From contig QCDJ01000014.1 of the NCBI GenBank assembly GCA_003280935.1, forward strand, positions 1 through 32,885: a DNA stretch of 32,885 nucleotides, given 5' to 3'. Position 1 is the stretch's first letter, and each line of letters starts with the position of its first letter. A program made the position numbers and the translations under genes. Positions 24,793 to 32,885 of this stretch are shown one piece after another. The notes beneath the pieces were generated by a model. That model made no database searches, was not told the DNA's origin, and saw only the letters and a program-made list of their open reading frames with translations. Source of the stretch: Prochlorococcus sp. AG-355-B23. GTDB lineage: Bacteria; Cyanobacteriota; Cyanobacteriia; PCC-6307; Cyanobiaceae.

Positions 24793-26094
24793 TTATTTTT
24801 TTATTGCATTAAAAGATTCGTCAAAAGCTTCAATTGTTTTATCAATTTCTTCTTCGCTGTGAGCTAGTGATGTAAAACCAGCTTCGAAAGGACTTGGAGC
24901 CAGGTAAATCCCTCGTCGAAGCATTTCTCTATGCAACTTACCAAAAAGTTCGGCATCATTTGTTTTGGCTTCATCAAAGTTCCTAACTGGCCCATCGCAT
25001 AAGAAAAATCCAAACATAGCGCTTACACTCCCACCATTAATAGCAATTCCATTATTTTCGGCAGACTGAATTATTCCTTCAATTAATCTAGAAGTTGTTG
25101 ATTCAAGTTTATCGTACGTACCATCTTGTTTGAGCAGTTCAAGAGTTTTAATTCCAGCAGTCATTGCAAGTGGATTGCCGCTCAAAGTGCCTGCTTGGTA
25201 TACCGGCCCTGAAGGGGCTACCATTGACATTATTTCTTTCTTGCCTCCATAAGCTCCAACAGGCAATCCTCCACCAATTACTTTCCCAAGGGTTGTTAAA
25301 TCAGGAGTAACCCCAAACTTTTCTTGAGCTCCCCCATAACTTATTCTGAATCCAGTCATTACTTCGTCAAAAACTAATAAGGATCCATTTTCAGTGGTTA
25401 ATTCCCTTAATCCCTCCAAGAATCCAGGTTCAGGAGTAATAAATCCAGCATTACCAACAATAGGCTCAAGGATAACCCCCGAAATGGCATCAGGATTTTC
25501 AGAAAATAATTTTTTTACTGCTTCAAGGTCATTGTAGGGAGCAGTAAGAGTGTTGGAAGTTGTTGTGCGTGGAACACCGGGAGAATCTGGCAAACCCAGA
25601 GTGGCCACACCTGATCCTGCTTTTACTAAAAACATATCTGCATGACCGTGATAACAACCGTCAAATTTAATAACTTTATCTCTTCCAGTAAATGCTCGCA
25701 TAAGTCTCAAAACAGCCATGCATGCTTCAGTTCCACTATTGACAAATCTAACCATTTCTACAGATGGGACTGCATCTATTACCATTTCAGCAAGTTGGTT
25801 TTCTAGAACGCATGGAGCACCAAAACTTGTGCCTTTCTCAATTGCTTCCTGTAATGCTGTTGTAACTTCAGGGTGGGCATGTCCACATATAGCAGGTCCC
25901 CAGCTTCCTATGTAGTCAATATATCTATTTCCATCAATATCCCAAGCATAAGGACCTTTGACTCTATCAAAAACAATTGGCTGTCCTCCAACAGACTTAA
26001 AAGCTCTTACTGGAGAGCTTACTCCTCCTGGCATTAGCTGTTGGGCGGCAGAGAAAATTTCTTCTGATTTTGTGTAATTTAATATGTCAGTCAC
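24793..26094 (-). CDS. hemL: Glutamate-1-semialdehyde 2,1-aminomutase
   Basis: HemL isomerises glutamate-1-semialdehyde to 5-aminolevulinate, the precursor of chlorophyll, haem and corrins; the pathway starts with Glu-tRNA made by GltX (also in this window). The 433-aa protein is full length. The PLP enzyme motifs are SGTEA at 120-124, YHGHAD at 148-153, DEV at 243-245 and the cofactor Lys271 in [14 protein letters not shown]. The ATG at 26094 is well supported. The 227-bp upstream region 26095-26321 holds no gene and should contain the promoter; a small palindrome is at 26134-26146. Confidence 0.97.
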   Translation of the reverse strand: MTDILNYTKSEEIFSAAQQLMPGGVSSPVRAFKSVGGQPIVFDRVKGPYAWDIDGNRYIDYIGSWGPAICGHAHPEVTTALQEAIEKGTSFGAPCVLENQLAEMVIDAVPSVEMVRFVNSGTEACMAVLRLMRAFTGRDKVIKFDGCYHGHADMFLVKAGSGVATLGLPDSPGVPRTTTSNTLTAPYNDLEAVKKLFSENPDAISGVILEPIVGNAGFITPEPGFLEGLRELTTENGSLLVFDEVMTGFRISYGGAQEKFGVTPDLTTLGKVIGGGLPVGAYGGKKEIMSMVAPSGPVYQAGTLSGNPLAMTAGIKTLELLKQDGTYDKLESTTSRLIEGIIQSAENNGIAINGGSVSAMFGFFLCDGPVRNFDEAKTNDAELFGKLHREMLRRGIYLAPSPFEAGFTSLAHSEEEIDKTIEAFDESFNAIKK

Positions 26095-26133
26095 AATTTA
26101 GCTAAATGATGTTTTGAGAAAAATCTAGTCATG

Positions 26134-26146
26134 TTCTAAATTAGAA
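26134..26146. other. Small palindrome 40 bp upstream of hemL
   Basis: TTCTAA-A-TTAGAA is a perfect 6-bp inverted repeat with one central base, about 40-52 bp before the hemL start on its promoter side. It could be an operator. It resembles the core of the repeat near tRNA-Asp (TCTAAA...TTTAGA), but in AT-rich DNA this similarity may be chance. The rest of the 227-bp gap shows nothing that I can interpret. Confidence 0.25.
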
Positions 26147-26321
26147 ATAAGTAAAAAATTTGTCAATCAGGTTGAAATTCTACATTATGATATTTTTATT
26201 ACGATAGTTTGGATTGTAAATTATTAATTTCTAAAGAAATCATGATAAAAAACATATTTATCTTAGATAACTCAATATTAATAAGCGTTTTCAAGCATTA
26301 AAGAAATTCAATTTATTTTAT

Positions 26322-27167
26322 TTATATTTCGAAGAAATTATCCTCATCCTCAAAAAAATCTGAATTTATTTCGTTTAAGTTAAGATCTATCATTACTGGG
26401 GCATGATCACTTGGACGCAAATTACCTCTAGGGGAGCTGTCTATGACACAACTTTTAAGTTTTGATGACAGTTCTTTGCTAATATATATATGGTCTATTC
26501 TCCAACCTTTATTTAATTCAAATGCGTTGTTACGGTAATCCCACCAACTCCAATGGCCAGTATTTTGTTCATAAATCCTGAACGAATCTATTAATCTTTT
26601 TTTCAGAACATTATTTAGTGCACTTCTCTCTATCTCAGACGCCATTATTCCTCCTTCATATTTCTTTGGATCATGTATATCCAAATTAGATGGAGCAACA
26701 TTAAAATCACCCATAAGACAAATTAATTGTCCTTTTTTTTCTTGCTCATCCAAAAATGAAGCTAAACAATTCAACCAATTAATTTTGTATACGAACTTAC
26801 TAGATTCTAGAGAAGATCCGTTTGGGACATAGACATTTATGATTTTTATGCCATTAATATCAGCAGAAATCAATCTTTTTTGATCAAGGAAAATTTCGAT
26901 ATTTTGATTATAGTCATTACAACCATAGAATCCTTTTTTAACATTTTCTGGCTTTATTTTGGAAATTATAGCCACACCATTGTATGATTTTTGCCCATAG
27001 ATCTCTATTGAGTATCCTAATTTTTCAAAAGGTTCAACAGGGAAACTTTCATCCATCACTTTCGTTTCCTGTAAACATAGAATATCTGGACTGACTTCAT
27101 TAATCCAATCTATTATTTGTGAAAGTCTGGTTCTTATAGAGTTAACATTCCAAGTTGCTATTAACAA
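26322..27167 (-). CDS. xth: Exodeoxyribonuclease III (AP endonuclease)
   Basis: ExoIII cuts at abasic sites and trims 3' ends in base-excision repair. The 281-aa protein has the complete ExoIII active-site set by position: Asn7 and Glu34 (LQET), Tyr113, Asp154/Asn156 (GDFN), Asp225 (RIDHI) and Asp254/His255 (SDHAP). After the catalytic end it has an acidic aromatic tail (EINSDFFEDEDNFFEI) that is slightly longer than usual. It is divergent from the secreted protein gene at 27239 and 227 bp from hemL, which lies downstream on the same strand. Confidence 0.95.
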   Translation of the reverse strand: MLIATWNVNSIRTRLSQIIDWINEVSPDILCLQETKVMDESFPVEPFEKLGYSIEIYGQKSYNGVAIISKIKPENVKKGFYGCNDYNQNIEIFLDQKRLISADINGIKIINVYVPNGSSLESSKFVYKINWLNCLASFLDEQEKKGQLICLMGDFNVAPSNLDIHDPKKYEGGIMASEIERSALNNVLKKRLIDSFRIYEQNTGHWSWWDYRNNAFELNKGWRIDHIYISKELSSKLKSCVIDSSPRGNLRPSDHAPVMIDLNLNEINSDFFEDEDNFFEI

Positions 27168-27238
27168 ATTTCTACCAAATTATGTAAGATTAACTTAGCA
27201 GAAAACTTTGACGCTAAAGAATTTTGAAATTAAATAAA

Positions 27239-27523
27239 ATGAAAAATTATTTCTGCAAAAACATACCAAAACCAATAACTTTTGTAATTTTTTTTATTTT
27301 GTCAATTCCCGTAACAGGTGATTCCTTAAATGCTGAATATCTATTTAAAGAATTAGAAATCAATAGCTCAACTAAAACAGAAGAGGATAGTTCAGTTATT
27401 CCATCCAACCCCTTTGAACTTGTAGAAATGATTCGCAGACAAAGTAGTATGAATGATGCTACTAATCCTTCTGATGCTATTGACGATGCGTTAAAGTCTT
27501 TTAATAGTTTGGAGGAAAAATAA
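27239..27523 (+). CDS. Small secreted protein, 94 aa, unknown function
   Basis: From the ATG at 27239 the protein has a lysine-rich N-terminus, then a hydrophobic core (PITFVIFFILSIPVT) and ALA-like region SLNA, consistent with a Sec signal peptide cut near residue 30. The mature part is acidic and polar (STKTEEDSSVIPSNPFELVEMIRRQ...DAIDDALKSFNSLEEK). A TTG at 27224 could extend the frame by five residues; ATG is preferred because the signal peptide starts there. No lipobox cysteine is visible after the core. The gene is 40 bp ahead of the 199-aa gene on the same strand. No named family is recognised. Confidence 0.65.
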   Translation: MKNYFCKNIPKPITFVIFFILSIPVTGDSLNAEYLFKELEINSSTKTEEDSSVIPSNPFELVEMIRRQSSMNDATNPSDAIDDALKSFNSLEEK

Positions 27524-27563
27524 GAAATTTAATACGATAAATTGTTATTTTCAAATTTTTGAT

Positions 27564-28163
27564 ATGTTAAAAAACCCTATCCCAAAAGTTACTAATCAAT
27601 TGCAGCAGAGAGCAATAGGTATTATTAATGGTAAATTCACTCCCCATAATAGTGAGCAAATAAATAGAGGCTTTTTAATTGATAATAATGGGGAAAAAAT
27701 TGAGACTGTAATACTAGGTAAAGCATTGCCCCTTTTAAAAAAGCATATTGATTTAAATAAAAATTATTATTGGATCGTTTACCCAAAGAATAAAAATACT
27801 CAAAACCTCCATTTACAGGTTGCAGGAATTTGGGATCCCTATCAACTGAATGATTTCCCAAATGATTCTTCAAAAACGAACTTCTCTAAATTATTAGAAG
27901 AATTAGATCTCAAAGATAATTATTTTTCTGTGAGAGGAGAATTAGTTTTTGTCAACACTCAAAAGAAAGAAATTGTTATTAAAATCTGCCCTTCTTTAAA
28001 TTCAAAAAATTTAAAAAATAAAAATTTTAAATTAGTCATAAAAGGAGAGCTTTCTCTTGAACTTTTGCATAGCTTTATAAGTTTAGATATCAACAGAGAT
28101 GGAAATTCTTTGCACTTAATAAAGTACGAAGTAATTGAAAATAATCTTTCCAAAAATAACTAG
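27564..28163 (+). CDS. Hypothetical soluble protein, 199 aa
   Basis: The 199-aa protein starts MLKNPIPKVTNQLQQRAIGII and has no membrane segment. It contains a pattern of beta strands, including RAIGIINGKFTPHN, KNYYWIVYPKNKN, LHLQVAGIWDPYQL and NYFSVRGELVFVNTQKKEIVIKICPS, which suggests an OB-like or other beta-rich fold. I do not recognise the family; it looks like a conserved cyanobacterial protein. It is 40 bp after the secreted protein gene and 52 bp before larC on the same strand, so they may form one transcript. No catalytic motif is apparent. Confidence 0.7.
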   Translation: MLKNPIPKVTNQLQQRAIGIINGKFTPHNSEQINRGFLIDNNGEKIETVILGKALPLLKKHIDLNKNYYWIVYPKNKNTQNLHLQVAGIWDPYQLNDFPNDSSKTNFSKLLEELDLKDNYFSVRGELVFVNTQKKEIVIKICPSLNSKNLKNKNFKLVIKGELSLELLHSFISLDINRDGNSLHLIKYEVIENNLSKNN

Positions 28164-28215
28164 AATGAAAGCTTGATTTCCACCGCAATTTTCCCAGTTA
28201 AGAAATCTTTGATTT

Positions 28216-29448
28216 ATGGATGATATTTTAATTGAATGTTCTCCTGGCATCTCTGGAGATATGTTGTTAGGCGCTTTTTATGATTTAGGAGTGCCTAAAA
28301 AAGTTATTGAACAGCCACTTATTGATCTTGGATTAAAGGATCTATATCAACTAGACTTTGAGGAATCAAAAAGTTGTTCAATACGAGGGATTAAGGCAAA
28401 GGTTGAGAATATTGACAGTAGTCCTATTAAAAGAACTTGGAGAAGTATCAAGGAACTTATTTTAAATAGCCACTTAGAAGATAAATTAAAAAAAATAATT
28501 TATGAAGTATTTGAATCTTTAGCAATTGCGGAAGGAAAAGTTCATGGCATTAAATCTGATGAAGTTCATTTTCATGAAATTGGAGCTATAGATTCATTGG
28601 TGGATATAATTGGAGTATGTGCTGCATTGAATTACTTAAATCCAAAAAGGGTTTATTGTAATGAACCAATGCTGGGAAAAGGTTTTGTTCAAACTGAACA
28701 TGGAAAATTATCGGTACCACCTCCTGCTGTAATAGAGCTAATAAGACAAAAAAATATTAAGGTTTTATCAAGCTTTAACTCAATAGATGCTGAACTCTCA
28801 ACACCAACAGGCATTGCTTTACTCGCTAATTTAGTCAACTATCTTGAACCTCCTTCAAAATATTCTATTAACTCTTATGGAGTCGGTATTGGTAATCTAA
28901 AATTTACATTCCCTAATTTGGTAAGAGTTTATAAAATTACTTCATTTAAGGATTATTCTTTTAACGATAATGAACAAATTAGTCCAAAGTGTGAAGAGAT
29001 ATCTATTCAAGAAGCATGGATTGATGACCAAACACCCGAAGATATATCTAATTTTGTGGAGAAACTGAGAATTGAGGGAGCTTATGAAGTTTCCTATCAA
29101 GCTATCAATATGAAAAAAAATAGAATTGGATTTTCTATTCAAGTAATCTTGCCCGTAGATAAAAAAGAAATTTTCAGACGCTTATGGTTTGATTATTCCA
29201 ACACTATTGGGGTTCGTGAAAGGACCCAATCTAGGTGGGTATTACTTAGACGCAGAGGAGAATGTTCAACGATTTTTGGGGATATAAAAGTTAAACAAAC
29301 TTTGAAGCCAGATGGGTCAATAATTATGAAACCAGAAAATGATGAGGTTTTGAAATTACAATTAAAGCATAAAATATCAACGCACGAAATAAGAAAAATA
29401 ATAAAAGAATCAAGCAAAAAATTTAAAGCATTTGAAAAGTGGAAATGA
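28216..29448 (+). CDS. larC: LarC-family nickel-pincer cofactor nickel insertase
   Basis: LarC inserts nickel into the pincer cofactor of lactate racemase, using CTP in characterised cases. The 410-aa protein is full length for the LarC/DUF111 family. Motifs are ECSPGISGDMLLGAFYDLG (7-25), VHFHEIGAIDSLVDIIG (117-133), EHGKLSVPPPA (161-171) and ELSTPTGIA (193-201). Its last bases form ATGA with the start of the flippase-like gene (29445), so the two are translationally coupled. No larA, larB or larE is visible in the window; the partner could be elsewhere, or the cofactor may serve another enzyme. Confidence 0.88.
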   Translation: MDDILIECSPGISGDMLLGAFYDLGVPKKVIEQPLIDLGLKDLYQLDFEESKSCSIRGIKAKVENIDSSPIKRTWRSIKELILNSHLEDKLKKIIYEVFESLAIAEGKVHGIKSDEVHFHEIGAIDSLVDIIGVCAALNYLNPKRVYCNEPMLGKGFVQTEHGKLSVPPPAVIELIRQKNIKVLSSFNSIDAELSTPTGIALLANLVNYLEPPSKYSINSYGVGIGNLKFTFPNLVRVYKITSFKDYSFNDNEQISPKCEEISIQEAWIDDQTPEDISNFVEKLRIEGAYEVSYQAINMKKNRIGFSIQVILPVDKKEIFRRLWFDYSNTIGVRERTQSRWVLLRRRGECSTIFGDIKVKQTLKPDGSIIMKPENDEVLKLQLKHKISTHEIRKIIKESSKKFKAFEKWK

Positions 29449-30401
29449 GATTTAACACAAATAATCAAATATATCTTAAATCCCTAAAAAAAATTAATTT
29501 TGGTTTTTTAAAGAGTATTTTCTTTTTTACAAGCTTGTCCTATTTTTGCATCTATTTTTTTAATAATATTGATCAAATTTCTTTTGATGTCAATTTAGAA
29601 AGAAATGGAATTAATCTATTTTTATCATTTTTATTTTGTATTTTAAGTATTTATTTGAACGCTTATGCATGGAAATATATTGTTAGATGGTTCGGGAAAG
29701 AACTTAAAAGTAATAATCTAGTCTCTTTTTATGTTTTAACCAATATTCTTAAATACGTTCCAGGAGGGGTTTGGCATTTTTTAGAAAGATTTAATTTTAT
29801 GAAAAAAATAAGTAATCCTCAGATTGCTTTGTATTCGATACTTATAGAACCTTATTTTATGTTGAGTGGATCTTTTCTTTTGGCATCGATGGGATTGATT
29901 TTTTCACCATTTTATATTTTTTTAATTGTTCCTTTGGTATTCCTAAATAGGAAATTTATTTTTCTGATATTAAAAAGACTAGGGTCTCTTAAGGGAAAAT
30001 TATTTGAGGTCTTGAGACTTCCAAATTCAAAGGACCAATTTGAAGAGAAAATAAATATAATTTCATTTTTCCCTACTAGAGCTTTATTTCTTGAAATTGG
30101 ATTTGTTTTATCTAAATTTATCGGTTTTTATATTTGCTTAAATACTTTTTATGCGAGTAATAATCTGAACATTATATTTTTATTGGTAATCTTTTCTTTG
30201 TCATGGTCTTTAGGCTTGGTAGTCCCAGCAGCTCCAGGAGGAGTTGGCGTTTTTGAGGCTTGCCTCCTTTTATTTGTGGGCAAAAGTATTCCACAAAATA
30301 TAATTATCATTAGTTTAGTTTATTTTAGGATTATATCTACCTCGGCAGATTTGTTCTTAAGCCTACCTTTCTTAATCAGAAAACTTTATAAAAGAATTTA
30401 G
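29445..30401 (+). CDS. Flippase-like/LPG synthase-type membrane protein
   Basis: From the ATG at 29445, which overlaps the larC stop as ATGA, the protein is 318 aa with about eight membrane helices. It has the conserved PGGVWHFLERFNF (about 107-119) and VVPAAPGGVGVFEA (about 257-270) motifs of the lysylphosphatidylglycerol synthase/UPF0104 flippase-like family. The soluble catalytic domain of MprF is absent, so aminoacylation of lipids is unlikely; lipid or glycolipid transport is possible. It overlaps the convergent ABC permease gene by 4 bp. The substrate is unknown. Confidence 0.8.
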   Translation: MRFNTNNQIYLKSLKKINFGFLKSIFFFTSLSYFCIYFFNNIDQISFDVNLERNGINLFLSFLFCILSIYLNAYAWKYIVRWFGKELKSNNLVSFYVLTNILKYVPGGVWHFLERFNFMKKISNPQIALYSILIEPYFMLSGSFLLASMGLIFSPFYIFLIVPLVFLNRKFIFLILKRLGSLKGKLFEVLRLPNSKDQFEEKINIISFFPTRALFLEIGFVLSKFIGFYICLNTFYASNNLNIIFLLVIFSLSWSLGLVVPAAPGGVGVFEACLLLFVGKSIPQNIIIISLVYFRIISTSADLFLSLPFLIRKLYKRI

Positions 30402-31933
30402 TTTTTCTCTAAACTTGGTATCAATGTAATTGAAGCAATAAGGCCTAAAGTCATGATAAGAATGGCTGGTAATATTGCCTCTACCATTCTTTCATCTCCA
30501 GCATACTGATATATCCTCACAGATAATGTATCAAAATCAAATGGCCTCAAAATAAAGGTCATGGGTAATTCTTTTATCGTGTCTACAAAAACTAAAAGTG
30601 CTCCTACGAATATTGGTCCCTGAAGAAGAGGTAGATGAATTTTTTTGATAATTCCCGGCCAATTCTCTCCTAGTCCAAGAGCAGCTTCATCTAGACTAGG
30701 AGAAATTCTCTCAAGACTTGAATCAATAGACCCCTTAGAAATAGTTAGAAATCGCACAAGATAACCCCAAATTAGTAAGCAAATAGCAATGAAATTCAAT
30801 TTTGGAGAAGAAATGCTTATTAAAGATAAAGCTAATACAGTGCCTGGAATTGCGTAACCTATTCCCGCAAGGTTTGTAATTAGTCCTAGTAATAAGCTTT
30901 TATTTGGACGTCTTGCTAAGGAAATTATTAAGGAGAATAAGATAGTTATTAATGCAGTAAAAAGTCCTAGAATTATTGTCCTTAATGATAGGGTAAGTAA
31001 TTCTACAGATAACCCTTTTTGAATTTGATCGATATTGAGCAGAACCCAAAAACATGGAATTCCAAAAGAGAAAATTGGAGGAAATAAAGATATTGTTATT
31101 GCTAAAAGAGCTCTTGTTTTTTTTAATTCCCATCCTTGAGAATCTTTTGATGCAGGATTTTCACTCCACCTCTTTGATTTTCTTCTCGAGAATTTTTCAA
31201 AAATAATTAAAGTGAAAATTATTAATAAAGCTACCAAAGATAGTCCAATAGCACTTTTTGGATTACCCTCAATTATCCAATTTTCGGCTATACCTGTAGA
31301 AATACTTGGAATATTTAATAATGCAAATGTACCTAACTCATTCATTACTTCCATACACATTAAACTTATTCCTGTTATTAGTGCTGGTAACGCCATTGGA
31401 AAAGCTATTTTAAAGAAGCTACTCCAGGGCCCAACTCCTAATCCTCTACTAGCATTGATTTGATTAATTCCAAATTTATTAAAACTTTCGTTAGCTAGAA
31501 TGAATACATATGGATAAGTAGAAATTGAAAGTATTAATACCCCCCACCATAAACCAGTTACTTGATACCCAAAAATACTTCCTAAATCCTGCAAAATAGC
31601 TGTTATTAGGTATGCTGGGGCAGCTAGTGGAATGAGCTGACAAATACGGAGAACTTTTCTGAACTTAAAATCACAATTTGAAAGTAACCATCCATTTAAA
31701 GTGCCTAATCCTCCTCCAAAAAAACTTGTAAGTATTAAAACTTTTAAAGTTTCTAATACCTCTTCTCCTCCAGCAATGCCTAATGAAAAATTCCCACTTA
31801 CAACATATTGGACTCCTTCAAGAAGAAAATTGGAAATTGGAATGATTACTAAAAGTGCGACAATAAACGAAGTAAAATAAAAAATTTTTAATTCGGTTAA
31901 TGCTCTTTTAAATCCTTTAATAAGTATTTTCAA
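30398..31933 (-). CDS. futB: Fe3+-type ABC transporter permease (FutB/SfuB-like)
   Basis: The 511-aa protein holds two fused permease modules of about 12 helices in total. Each has an EAA loop that contacts the ATPase: INASRGLGVGPWSSFFKIAF (159-178) and LDEAALGLGENWPGIIKKI (414-432). This fused arrangement is typical of FbpB/SfuB/FutB ferric permeases and of ThiP. In marine cyanobacteria the iron role is usual, with FutA as binding protein and FutC as ATPase; neither is in the window. Thiamine or another substrate remains possible. It lies 28 bp after the CobW-like gene on the same strand. Confidence 0.82.
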   Translation of the reverse strand: MKILIKGFKRALTELKIFYFTSFIVALLVIIPISNFLLEGVQYVVSGNFSLGIAGGEEVLETLKVLILTSFFGGGLGTLNGWLLSNCDFKFRKVLRICQLIPLAAPAYLITAILQDLGSIFGYQVTGLWWGVLILSISTYPYVFILANESFNKFGINQINASRGLGVGPWSSFFKIAFPMALPALITGISLMCMEVMNELGTFALLNIPSISTGIAENWIIEGNPKSAIGLSLVALLIIFTLIIFEKFSRRKSKRWSENPASKDSQGWELKKTRALLAITISLFPPIFSFGIPCFWVLLNIDQIQKGLSVELLTLSLRTIILGLFTALITILFSLIISLARRPNKSLLLGLITNLAGIGYAIPGTVLALSLISISSPKLNFIAICLLIWGYLVRFLTISKGSIDSSLERISPSLDEAALGLGENWPGIIKKIHLPLLQGPIFVGALLVFVDTIKELPMTFILRPFDFDTLSVRIYQYAGDERMVEAILPAILIMTLGLIASITLIPSLEKN

Positions 31934-31961
31934 AAATTAATTAAATCCTAATTTGTACACA

Positions 31962-32885
31962 CTAATCTGTACTAAATCTACATGATGAAAGTTGATTCTT
32001 AATAGTTCGATGATCTAAGTTTTTACCAATTAATACTATCTTGTTAGATTTTTCTTTTGTCCATTCATCATCATCTAGAGAAAATCTTTTTCCAGATAGG
32101 TGAAAAATGTGTTTTCTATCACTTTCCATAAACCATAATATTCCTTTCGCCCTAAATACATTTTGTGAGATTTGATTATCTAAGAAATATTGAAACTTCC
32201 TTAAGGAGAATGGTTCAAATGTCTCATAAGAAACTGATGTAAAACCCTCTATAGTATTCAAATCGTGAGCATGAGAAGAGTGGTCGTGGGAATGGGAAGA
32301 ATGGTCGTGGGAATGGGAAGAGTGATGGTTTGAATTGTCTTCTACATCTTCTTTATCCTTATCGAATTTAAAATTATCTGTTTCAAATAGACCTACACTC
32401 ATTATTGTTTGTAATCCAACTTCACTATTGGTTGATCTCAATATCCTTGGTTCTTTTTTTATTTTATTTATAAATTTTTCGACTTTCTTTAATTGTTCTT
32501 CGCTGACTAAATCACATTTATTTAGTAGAAGGATATCTCCATATAAAATCTGAGAATATGCGACACTTGTATTATTAATTTCAAAATTAAAATTTTCTCC
32601 ATCAATAACAGTGATTATTGAATCTAATCTTACTTTTTCTCGAAGATCTCCAGCTGCAAAAGTCATGGCTACAGGCAATGGATCTGCTAGCCCAGTAGTC
32701 TCAACAATCAAATAGTCTATTTTTTCAGATCTTTCTAAAACTTTAGTTACTGTATTTAATAATTCACCATTTATCGAGCAACATATACAGCCATTATTTA
32801 ATTCGATCATATCTTCTGAGCCTTCTATTATTAAGTCATTATCTATTCCTATCTCACCAAATTCATTAACCAAAACGGCTGTTTT
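31962..32885 (-). CDS. CobW/COG0523 metallochaperone GTPase, 5' end outside window
   Basis: The visible 307 residues start KTAVLVNEFGEIGIDNDLI. They contain the metal-binding CxCC-type motif NGCICCSINGEL, the nucleotide motif ETTGLADP and the guanine motif NKCDLV. The P-loop is upstream of the window edge, so the gene is truncated here. A histidine-rich stretch (HHSSHSHDHSSHSHDHS, then HAHD) links the GTPase to the C-terminal CobW domain that follows from about residue 210. COG0523 proteins move zinc, cobalt or iron into enzymes; zinc is the usual guess, not proven. The ferric-type permease gene follows after 28 bp. Confidence 0.9.
   Translation of the reverse strand, partial: KTAVLVNEFGEIGIDNDLIIEGSEDMIELNNGCICCSINGELLNTVTKVLERSEKIDYLIVETTGLADPLPVAMTFAAGDLREKVRLDSIITVIDGENFNFEINNTSVAYSQILYGDILLLNKCDLVSEEQLKKVEKFINKIKKEPRILRSTNSEVGLQTIMSVGLFETDNFKFDKDKEDVEDNSNHHSSHSHDHSSHSHDHSSHAHDLNTIEGFTSVSYETFEPFSLRKFQYFLDNQISQNVFRAKGILWFMESDRKHIFHLSGKRFSLDDDEWTKEKSNKIVLIGKNLDHRTIKNQLSSCRFSTD
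32260..32322 (-). repeat. 21-bp tandem repeat coding a His-rich heptapeptide
   Basis: Positions 32281-32301 and 32302-32322 are near-identical 21-bp units differing in the last base, each on the minus strand coding a SHSHDHS-like heptad. A diverged copy lies at 32260-32280. The unit is in frame in the CobW-family gene, so copy number changes would alter the number of His residues without a frameshift. Confidence 0.8.

Noticed and set aside
26242..26301. 19-codon frame in the hemL-xth gap
   Set aside because: No ribosome-binding site, no coding pattern, and length expected by chance.
1..32885. CRISPR arrays, insertion sequences, phage genes, integrases, rRNA and Yfr1-type small RNA
   Set aside because: No regularly spaced repeats, transposase or phage motifs were seen, and the Yfr1 core motif was not found on either strand by eye.

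Overview
The window is about 33 kb of AT-rich DNA (roughly 30% G+C by eye) with very short intergenic spaces. It carries cytochrome f and the Rieske protein of cytochrome b6f, photosystem I subunits PsaF and PsaJ, a one-helix high-light-inducible protein, GSA aminotransferase and a cobalamin gene. This combination points to a marine picocyanobacterium. The low G+C, the small genes and the near-identity of the cytochrome f protein to the MED4 sequence as I remember it suggest a high-light-adapted Prochlorococcus. The lineage call is inference from memory and was not searched.

Layout. 1-4.0 kb: 5' end of a groEL without groES, a 59-aa membrane protein, fabG, ispD, an S66 peptidase and ubiA. 4.1-9.4 kb: a Ppx/GppA phosphatase, then a minus-strand run petC-petA-lgt-cobM-HTH membrane protein (written in transcription order). 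9.5-15.3 kb: a DUF3067-like gene, tatC, a small membrane protein, an RqcH/NFACT protein, gmk, psaJ, psaF, tsaD and an hli gene. 15.5-19.5 kb: a CPA1-type antiporter, then a minus-strand run of a PepSY-like protein, rplS, tRNA-Trp, a 64-aa protein, tRNA-Asp and gltX. 19.6-24.7 kb: map, a short-chain dehydrogenase, and five plus-strand genes (AAA_26-DRTGG, SLOG-like, yajQ, a 69-aa protein, SPFH). 24.8-32.9 kb: hemL, xth, two unknown genes, larC, a flippase-like membrane protein, an iron-type ABC permease and a truncated CobW-family GTPase with a histidine-rich repeat.

How it fits together. Most genes are core housekeeping or photosynthesis. The Rieske protein carries a twin-arginine motif, and the Tat translocase subunit TatC lies 0.4 kb away. 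The last 5 kb groups several likely metal functions (nickel-cofactor LarC, ferric-type permease, CobW metallochaperone). Convergent genes are packed tail to tail, often overlapping. One convergent pair, gmk/psaJ, has a perfect 14-bp stem that looks like a two-way terminator.

I see no mobile element, CRISPR array, rRNA, integrase, toxin-antitoxin pair or defence system. No clearly new multi-gene system is visible. The best leads are the AAA_26-DRTGG/SLOG pair, larC without visible lar partners, the DUF3067-petC-tatC neighbourhood, the RqcH motif change and the small unknown genes. No stretch longer than 300 bases lacks a gene; the longest gap (26095-26321) holds only AT-rich sequence and small palindromes.
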